Shown: positions 58,150 through 64,000 of the stretch, piece after piece | How positions within the stretch are numbered: the first letter of the stretch is position 1 | Layout of the letters: every line of letters begins with the position of its first letter | Assembly: GCA_025934485.1 (NCBI GenBank) | Contig: JAICXX010000011.1 | Span: forward strand, 1-64,000 | From: Chitinophagaceae bacterium | GTDB lineage: Bacteria > Bacteroidota > Bacteroidia > Chitinophagales > Chitinophagaceae | Direction of reading: 5' to 3' | Length of the DNA stretch: 64,000 nucleotides | Made by a program: the position numbers and the translations under genes | Notes under the pieces: model-generated | Told to the model about the DNA's origin: nothing | The model's input: only the letters and a program-made list of their open reading frames with translations | The model's database searches: none

Positions 58150-60519
58150 TTATTCACTCCGCAAGCTGGCTACCGGATTCGCCAAAGCGACGCGAAGCGC
58201 CTGGAAACTCACAGTGATCAATGCGATCGTCATGGCGATCAATCCCGCGAGCATGAATATCCACCACTGTAAGCTGATATGATAGGCAAAATTCTTGAGC
58301 CAAGCGTTCATTGCCCACCAGGCCAGGGGTGATGCGACGAGGAAGGCGACGAGCACGAGGATGATGAAATCTTTTGACAGCAGCGTGAAGAGGGTGGTCA
58401 CTTTTGCACCTAATACCTTGCGGATGCCGAACTCTTTGGTACGTTGTTCTGCGGTGAACATGGCCAGCCCCAGCAGGCCCAGGCAACAGACGAAGATGGC
58501 CAGGCCGGCAAAGCAGTTGGCGAGATTGTGGACGATGGATTCGCTTTTATACAGATCGCGATATTCGTCATCGGCAAACTTGTAGGTGAAAGGGAAGCGG
58601 GGGTTCAGCTGGTGGCAGAGCTGCTCCAGGCTGCTCAGGGCCGCGCGCGTCTGGCTACCCTTTATGCGCACGACAGCCTGGCCATAATTTTCGTCTTCTC
58701 CATAATGAATGATCAGGGGTTTGATCGGTTCGTGAAGGGAGTTGAAATGAAAGTCTTTGACGATGCCGACGATCGTGCCTTTTTTCTTCCACATGGTGAA
58801 GTTGCGGCCAATGGGGTTTTTATACCCTACGCGCCGTAAGGCTTCTTCGTTGAGGATGTATCCCGCGGTATCCGTGGGATAGTCGGGGGAAAAGTCGCGG
58901 CCTGTGGTGAGCTTCAGCTTCATGGTCTTTACAAAATCATACCCTACCGAAACATTGGTGAACATCACGAGGTTGTTCGGGTCTTTGCCATCCCAGTCCA
59001 CGCCACCTGTGCCGTTGTCGAGTTGTGTCGGGTCCTGGTTTGCGCGGGTGACGCCGGTGACACCGGAAAATTGCTGGGCCTGGTCGTGGAACGTCTTATA
59101 CTTTGCCGTGAGATCGCCTTCCAGCGGGATATACACGAGGTTCTCGCGGTCGTAACCTAGGTCCATCGATTGTACGTAGTCGACCTGGCGGGAGACGACG
59201 ATCGTACCGATGATGAGGATGATCGAGAGTACGAACTGGAAAACGACGAGGCCTTTGCGGAACCAGGCTACGCTGGGATCGAATTTCAACGAGCCTTTGA
59301 GCACGCGGATGGGCCGGAAGGCGGAAAGGAAGAGGGCGGGATAGCTACCGGAGACGATGCCTGTAACGAGGGTGAGGGCCAGCAGACTTAGCCAGAACGA
59401 AGCAACACCGTAGGGGAAGGAGATGGATTTCATGGTGAGCCGGTTAAAACCGGGCAAAAGAAGCAAGACCATGCCAAGTGCCAGGAGCACCGAAAAACAC
59501 GAGAGCACGACGGCCTCGCCGATGAACTGGCGGATGAGCGCAGGGCGTACGGCTCCCACCACCTTGCGGATGCCGATCTCTTTTGCGCGGCGGACGGATC
59601 GGGCTGTAGTGAGATTCATGAAATTGATACAGGCGATCAGAAGGATGAAGATCGCCACGATGGTAAACAGCCGGACGTATTCGATACGGCCGCCGGCGAC
59701 CTGTCCATTCACAAAGCTCGAATGCAGGTAGACATTGCCATAGCGTTGCATGCCCAGCTCGATGCGAAAGGATTTGCCCTGGTCTTTGTTATAATTATCC
59801 AGAAAATGGGTGATCTTTTTGGTAAAGGCGACGGGGTCGGCGTCTTTACGAAGCATGATAATAGTCTGTGGGCCATTGTTACCCCAATCCTTTGCCCAGG
59901 TGTTGTCGTCCAGCCAGGAGGTCCAGTTGAGGAGATAGTCGAATTTATTGGAAGTGTTTTCGGGCAGGTCTTCAAATACGGCGGTGATCTTGTATTCTTT
60001 TCGGTTTTGAAAGCGGATGGCCTGGCCGATCGCCGCCTGTGGGCTGCCGAAGAACTCGCCGGCCATTTTACGGGAGATGGCTATGCCCGCAGGGCTGGCA
60101 AGAGCGGTAGCCGGTGTGCCCTGCAGGAGCGGGAAGCTGAACATGCAGAAGAAATCGGCACTGGCCGCCCGGCCCTGTTCTTTTAGGATCTTGTCGCCGA
60201 CCTGCCAGGTAGTCTTCTCGGTCCAGAGGAAACCAGTGGATGCCTCCACTTCCGGCAGGATCTTTTTCATCTCTTCGGGGAGGAGGCCGGGGGTATAACC
60301 GCCAGCGTCGATCTTTCCGTCATAGTATTGGCGTTCATAGATGCTATAGAGGCGGTCGCCATTGGCATGGAAGTTATCCATGCTTTTTTCGTCCCTGATC
60401 CACAGGAGGATCAGCAGGCTGCAGGCCATACCGATGGCAAGGCCAAAAATGTTGAGGAAGCTATAGCCTTTTTGCTTCCACATATTGCGGAGCGCAACTT
60501 TCAGGAAATTTTTGAGCAT
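58150..60519 (-). CDS. MacB/FtsX-type ABC transporter permease
   Basis: Starting at ATG 60519 (MLKNFLKVALRNMWKQKGYSFLNIFGLAIGM), the 789-residue protein has the same duplicated FtsX architecture as the gene at 35362: helix, MacB-core, three helices, middle helix, second core, three helices, ending NPVASLRSE. The two are paralogues, about equal in length, but differ widely in the periplasmic domains. The ATPase partner and substrate are unknown. Element E and the tail remnant follow. Confidence 0.93.
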   Translation of the reverse strand: MLKNFLKVALRNMWKQKGYSFLNIFGLAIGMACSLLILLWIRDEKSMDNFHANGDRLYSIYERQYYDGKIDAGGYTPGLLPEEMKKILPEVEASTGFLWTEKTTWQVGDKILKEQGRAASADFFCMFSFPLLQGTPATALASPAGIAISRKMAGEFFGSPQAAIGQAIRFQNRKEYKITAVFEDLPENTSNKFDYLLNWTSWLDDNTWAKDWGNNGPQTIIMLRKDADPVAFTKKITHFLDNYNKDQGKSFRIELGMQRYGNVYLHSSFVNGQVAGGRIEYVRLFTIVAIFILLIACINFMNLTTARSVRRAKEIGIRKVVGAVRPALIRQFIGEAVVLSCFSVLLALGMVLLLLPGFNRLTMKSISFPYGVASFWLSLLALTLVTGIVSGSYPALFLSAFRPIRVLKGSLKFDPSVAWFRKGLVVFQFVLSIILIIGTIVVSRQVDYVQSMDLGYDRENLVYIPLEGDLTAKYKTFHDQAQQFSGVTGVTRANQDPTQLDNGTGGVDWDGKDPNNLVMFTNVSVGYDFVKTMKLKLTTGRDFSPDYPTDTAGYILNEEALRRVGYKNPIGRNFTMWKKKGTIVGIVKDFHFNSLHEPIKPLIIHYGEDENYGQAVVRIKGSQTRAALSSLEQLCHQLNPRFPFTYKFADDEYRDLYKSESIVHNLANCFAGLAIFVCCLGLLGLAMFTAEQRTKEFGIRKVLGAKVTTLFTLLSKDFIILVLVAFLVASPLAWWAMNAWLKNFAYHISLQWWIFMLAGLIAMTIALITVSFQALRVALANPVASLRSE

Positions 60520-60682
60520 AGCGGGGGTATTTGACGAGCCGACACCGGCGGTTTTTGTCTCTATGGGACGCGCGAATGGCCCGAAATGTTGCACGTTTTA
60601 ACATTTGTATAACATGTATTTTCTGGGCCCGGATAAAACTATTTCGTTTGAGATAAGTCATAAGAACTCAAACAGTGCAATT

Positions 60683-61252
60683 ATGAGACGAATCCTCACC
60701 GTGATCCTTTGTTTTACTTCGCTAACCTTATTGTTTAGCTGTAGCAGCTCGAAGAAGATGTCCAATTATGTTCCATTTACCCGCGATCTCAAGCAGAAGC
60801 TTGAAAAAGACAATATCGATCTGAAGCAGGTTCAGTTCTATGTGGATCAGAAGCTGATCCTGAACAGGAACCTGGGGGACCAGAAGCTGGTTGTCAGCAG
60901 CGGGGTAGTCAAGATGGAGAATGGCAAATACGTCAATGAGGTCATCATTCCGATGCTCACGCCCGGCGTGCTGGAAGAGACTGACAATGACAAGCTGAAG
61001 ATCAGCTTTGAAAAAGGGAATAATGCCCTGGCCTTTGGGCCCGGAAGCGGCTATACTTTCAACAATTATGTTCTATACGGTACGGAGTGGACGAATGGTA
61101 CTACTCTCGTGAATTATGATTCCGAGAAATTCAGAGCGCGTTGCGGCACCTGTTCCGATGTTGCATCGGCATTGCTCGTGATCCGGAAGAAAGAGCTGGA
61201 CAAGTTCGAGCGCAAGTCGCGGACGGTTACCGGTAGGACTGTCGGGAAGTAA
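60683..61252 (+). CDS. Lipoprotein of unknown function
   Basis: From ATG 60683 the 189-residue product has a clear lipobox (LTLLFSC, Cys at about 20) followed by a Ser/Lys tether. The mature domain (KQVQFYVDQKLILNRNLGDQKLVVSSGVVKMENGKYVNEVIIP) is beta-rich, and a Cys pair RCGTC occurs late. I do not recognise a family. Its last 26 bases overlap the end of the convergent next gene. Confidence 0.8.
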   Translation: MRRILTVILCFTSLTLLFSCSSSKKMSNYVPFTRDLKQKLEKDNIDLKQVQFYVDQKLILNRNLGDQKLVVSSGVVKMENGKYVNEVIIPMLTPGVLEETDNDKLKISFEKGNNALAFGPGSGYTFNNYVLYGTEWTNGTTLVNYDSEKFRARCGTCSDVASALLVIRKKELDKFERKSRTVTGRTVGK

Positions 61253-61787
61253 GGCTGGCGGTTTCGATGCCGCTGCCGATGTTTTCTTCGCCGATGAGCT
61301 GAATATCGCCGTCGCAGAGGGAGATGGTCTTGATGGTCGTAGGGCTAACCATTCGCACCAGGTAGACGATCTTTTCCCCATCCGTAATCTCGGTTACGAC
61401 ATTTAATTGATAATCAGGATATTTTCTTTTCAAGAGGTCCCCCGGTTCCCGGGGGATCTCTTTTCCTGCATAGTGGTGCAGGGAATAACGATAGCTTCCG
61501 CGATCGTCGAAATAGGCTTCATAGTGGTACCCTTTCTGGAGAAAGGCAACCCGGTAGCCCTGGTCGGAATAGAACCAATTCTCGTCTCCTGCGACGGTGC
61601 GAAAGATGCGGTGGAAATTCCGCCAGGCATGGATATTGATCTCGTTTAGCGGGACATTGCTTGAAATGGTATTTCCCTGGTCATTATAGGTAAAAGCGGA
61701 CGGACGGATGTCGGTTTGTCCGAAAGTAAAGCAAGGAACAAGGATCAACCCAAAGCACCAATAGCATAGTAGCCGGCAAGCTTTCAT
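61227..61787 (-). CDS. Secreted protein of unknown function
   Basis: The 186-residue product (ATG 61787) has a signal peptide ending CFTFGQ and a beta-rich mature domain with AWRNFHRIFRTVAGDENWFYSDQGYRVAFLQKGYHYEAYFDDRGSYRYSLHHYAGKEIP, reminiscent of the PepSY-like secreted proteins of Bacteroidota but without a firm match. Its C-terminus overlaps the convergent lipoprotein gene by 26 bp. Confidence 0.78.
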   Translation of the reverse strand: MKACRLLCYWCFGLILVPCFTFGQTDIRPSAFTYNDQGNTISSNVPLNEINIHAWRNFHRIFRTVAGDENWFYSDQGYRVAFLQKGYHYEAYFDDRGSYRYSLHHYAGKEIPREPGDLLKRKYPDYQLNVVTEITDGEKIVYLVRMVSPTTIKTISLCDGDIQLIGEENIGSGIETASLTSRQSYR

Positions 61788-62025
61788 AATCAATCGATTT
61801 TTACAGATCCGCGGGGAGCGGCCTTCTATTGTGAACCCGTCGAATATTGGCGGATGAGTCATTTAAGTTAACAATTATTTAATGTTAGAGCAAATTTATT
61901 TTGCCCGATCTTAGTTGGTTTTTTCAGACCCCTCTTATTTCAAGGGCGAAAAAGGCCGGTTCCGGCAGGCGACACCGTTACACGCACGATTTTTCCGATC
62001 TTTACGTCGACTGACTACCAGATCT

Positions 62026-63252
62026 ATGGCAAGAAAAAAGACCCCCAAACTTTTAGCGGGTTATACGCATCATAATAAGGTGAGATTAGTACACGGGGGA
62101 GCGGATTATTTCACCACGATCGTCGAGCTTATCGACGGGGCACGGTTCACCCTCCATTTACAGACCTATATCTTCGACGCGGATGAGACCGGCAAGCTGG
62201 TATCGGCGGCCCTGTTACGTGCTGCGGGTAGAAAAGTGGCCATTTTTGTTTTGCTGGACGGTTATGCTTCGCAGCATCTTTCCCGGAATATGATCGAAGA
62301 GTGGAAGGCGGCGGGTATCCATTTCCGGTGGTTCTGGCCACTCTTCAAAAGCAAACATTTTTATCTGGGCCGGCGCATGCACCACAAAGTGATCGTCGTG
62401 GATGCAGCCAGGGGGATGGCCGGCGGCATAAACGTCAGCGACCGGTACAATGATATCGGCGGCCAGAAGGCCTGGCTGGACCGGGCGTTGCTGGTCGAAG
62501 GGCAGGCGGCTCACCGGTTGCACGCGATCTGCGGGGATATGTGGACGAAGGCCTATTGGAAAGCCAATCCTAAAAGAGAGCGGTTCATGCAACTGCCGCC
62601 CTTTGTTCCCGAAGAGGAATGTATGGTGCGGGTCCGCCGTAACGATTGGGTGATGGGGCAAAACCAGATCTCGCGCAGCTACGTGGAGATGTTCCGACAT
62701 GCTCAAAGCCGGATCATCGTGTTGTCCGCTTATTTTTTACCGGGCAAGATCCTGCGCCGGTACATGGTACAAGCGGCCAAAAGAGGAGTCGTGATCAAGA
62801 TCATCGTCGGCAGCATTTCGGACGTCAGGATCTCCAGGTTAGGCGAGCAGTTCATGTATCGCTGGCTTTTCCGGAACAACATGGAGGTATATGAATACCA
62901 GGAAACGATCCTGCACGGCAAGCTGGCGACCTATGATGGGGTCTGGATGACGGACGGGTCCTATAATGTGAATCGAATCAGCGCCTATGCGAGCGTGGAG
63001 CTAAACATGGACGTCCGTGATCCGGTGTTTGCCACGAAAGTGGAAGAAGAGCTGGAAGGCATCATCCGGGATCATTGTAAGCGGATCGTGCCGGCGGAAT
63101 ATTTCCAGGGGGTGGGGCCTTTCAAGCGTTTCAAACAGCGGCTGGCCTATCAGGTTATCCGGGTGATCTTCTTTTTATTCACTTTTTATTTCCGGCAGGA
63201 AAAAGAGACGGGGACGACCATCGCCAAAAAGAAACGCGAGGCCAGGGGCTAA
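62026..63252 (+). CDS. Phospholipase D-family protein (cardiolipin synthase-like)
   Basis: From ATG 62026 the 408-residue protein has two HKD motifs: His119/Lys121/Asp126 in HHKVIVVDAARGMAGGIN and His297/Lys299/Asp304 in LHGKLATYDGVWMTDGSYN, the pair that forms one catalytic centre. It resembles bacterial cardiolipin synthases of the ClsB type, which lack the N-terminal transmembrane helices. A hydrophobic stretch near the C-terminus may associate with membrane. The 37 codons upstream of this ATG are not PLD-like. Its stop overlaps the next gene's stop by a few bases. Confidence 0.92.
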   Translation: MARKKTPKLLAGYTHHNKVRLVHGGADYFTTIVELIDGARFTLHLQTYIFDADETGKLVSAALLRAAGRKVAIFVLLDGYASQHLSRNMIEEWKAAGIHFRWFWPLFKSKHFYLGRRMHHKVIVVDAARGMAGGINVSDRYNDIGGQKAWLDRALLVEGQAAHRLHAICGDMWTKAYWKANPKRERFMQLPPFVPEEECMVRVRRNDWVMGQNQISRSYVEMFRHAQSRIIVLSAYFLPGKILRRYMVQAAKRGVVIKIIVGSISDVRISRLGEQFMYRWLFRNNMEVYEYQETILHGKLATYDGVWMTDGSYNVNRISAYASVELNMDVRDPVFATKVEEELEGIIRDHCKRIVPAEYFQGVGPFKRFKQRLAYQVIRVIFFLFTFYFRQEKETGTTIAKKKREARG

Positions 63253-64000
63253 TTGCCCCGGATACGCCGGATCATCGCTTTGCAGGTGTGCCAGTTCCAC
63301 CCGGCAAAGCGTCCGCGTTGCACGACTATTTTATTGCCGGTGGGGTATTGCAGGAAATAGTGAAAAACGAAACGTGCCTTGGGATCTTCCCATCCCCGCA
63401 TTTCACCGAAACGGAGATCGTTGAACACGGTGGTATCGCCCCATTGTTCCACTATATAAAATCCCTGAGAAAAACGGCGGAGGTAATAGACGTCCGGGTG
63501 TCCCAGAAAAGGAGAGAGCAGCTTACTGCCTTGGGGCTGGAAACGGAACCGGGTAGGCCGGTGATCGAATACGGAGCGGTAGCCGGTGTGAAAGCCCGTG
63601 CTGTCTTCCGCAACGATGTACCAAAGCCAGCAGTTCAATGGCGTCGGTGTGGAGAGATAGCGGGTATAGGTGATGCCCCGCAGGTCGGCTTTGGCATGGG
63701 CATCGATACTGAGCTTATTGGCAATGGCATAGCACAGATAGCCGCTACTGAAGGCGAGGCCAAACCAGGCCCATCGCTTACGTGCGGGATGTGTGGAACG
63801 AAGAACGATCAGCGCGACAAAGGCTATCGCCAGCCCTACCGAGAAAAAGGGATCGGCCACGAACAGCACATGAAAAGAGATGCGGGAATGACTAAAGGGT
63901 TCGAACCAACCGGTGCCATAGGCGTTGAAGGCATCGATGAAGATATGGGTGAACAACTCTACAGCGAAGAACAGCCACCAGTCTTTTCGGCTCATCGGCG
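63249..64000 (-). CDS. YdjM/YbcI-like membrane-bound metal-dependent hydrolase, 5' end cut by window edge
   Basis: Only the C-terminal part is visible, starting with ELFTHIFIDAFNAYGTGWFEPFSHSRISFHVLFVADPFFSVGLAIAF. The motif HIFIDAFNAYGT and DPFF with membrane helices match the YdjM/YbcI (DUF457) family of membrane metal-dependent hydrolases; its usual N-terminus with SxxHxxxG lies beyond the window. The frame remains open to the edge with no stop. The final codons overlap the end of the convergent phospholipase gene by 4 bp. Confidence 0.85.
   Translation of the reverse strand, partial: PMSRKDWWLFFAVELFTHIFIDAFNAYGTGWFEPFSHSRISFHVLFVADPFFSVGLAIAFVALIVLRSTHPARKRWAWFGLAFSSGYLCYAIANKLSIDAHAKADLRGITYTRYLSTPTPLNCWLWYIVAEDSTGFHTGYRSVFDHRPTRFRFQPQGSKLLSPFLGHPDVYYLRRFSQGFYIVEQWGDTTVFNDLRFGEMRGWEDPKARFVFHYFLQYPTGNKIVVQRGRFAGWNWHTCKAMIRRIRGN

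Noticed and set aside
62026-63252. Phospholipase D-type defence or toxin protein
   Set aside because: The two HKD motifs and overall length fit a ClsB-like cardiolipin synthase; no immunity or defence gene is adjacent.

Overview
The window looks like a chromosomal segment from a Gram-negative member of the Bacteroidota, most likely family Chitinophagaceae. Evidence: many upstream regions carry the Bacteroidota -7 promoter box TAnnTTTG; there are a TonB-dependent receptor, BlaI/M56 and DUF1573 proteins, two MacB/FtsX-type permeases of the 'MLKN(Y/F)' kind common in Chitinophagaceae, a fused alpha/beta 2-oxoacid dehydrogenase and an efp-accB-accC cluster. Base composition is moderately GC-rich for the phylum. 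No prophage, insertion sequence, CRISPR array or rRNA is visible; one tRNA is present. The family assignment is inference from gene content.

Layout. 1-1.2 kb: two tandem DUF2807 (GIN-domain) secreted proteins. 1.3-5.9 kb: a TPP riboswitch, a TonB-dependent receptor and a secreted S9 peptidase, probably a thiamine-controlled uptake unit. 6.0-8.2 kb: D-Ala-D-Ala ligase, an orphan PASTA protein and a rhodanese in one operon. 8.4-9.9 kb: divergent ferredoxin and LuxC-like acyl-CoA reductase. 10-16.7 kb: HtrA protease, a cytoplasmic GH13 enzyme, IspH, and efp-accB-accC. 16.8-19.4 kb: a BlaI repressor with an M56 antirepressor-like sensor and two clear operator palindromes. 19.6-21.1 kb: a thioredoxin-like protein and malate dehydrogenase. 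21.1-25.3 kb: a four-gene operon (dicarboxylate symporter, DedA, MFS, glycosyltransferase 9). 25.5-32.6 kb: amino-acid permease, YebC, fused 2-oxoacid dehydrogenase, two DUF1573 proteins and an aminotransferase.

32.6-33.3 kb is a 580-bp gene-free stretch holding a likely small RNA with its own promoter and terminator, then tRNA-CAU. 33.3-42.3 kb is accessory: a small secreted protein, a MarR/phosphotransferase pair, an FtsX permease, an ECF41-type sigma factor with its carboxymuconolactone decarboxylase partner, and a Tat-exported DsrE-like protein with a diheme cytochrome c. 42.3-44.4 kb encodes an EF-G paralogue whose catalytic His is replaced by Tyr. A second orphan promoter-terminator unit follows. 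44.8-64 kb holds a YncE-like propeller, GNAT, lytic transglycosylase, nitroreductase, a 1209-residue AsmA-like protein, AI-2E family transporter, sialate O-acetylesterase, M28 peptidase, PIF1-like helicase, a second FtsX permease, two small secreted proteins, a phospholipase D-type enzyme and an edge-truncated YdjM-like protein.

The most unusual structure is a dispersed double-hairpin element: an invariant GGCCTTCGGCC hairpin followed directly by a second hairpin whose sequence differs in every copy while staying perfectly paired. Five copies occur, all intergenic or at gene ends, one inside a cluster of six inverted repeats. Other points of interest are the two candidate small RNAs, the EF-G and EF-P variants, three ATGs lying four bases after a -7 box (possible leaderless mRNAs), the BlaI operators, and a vestigial permease 3' end embedded in the end of the helicase gene.
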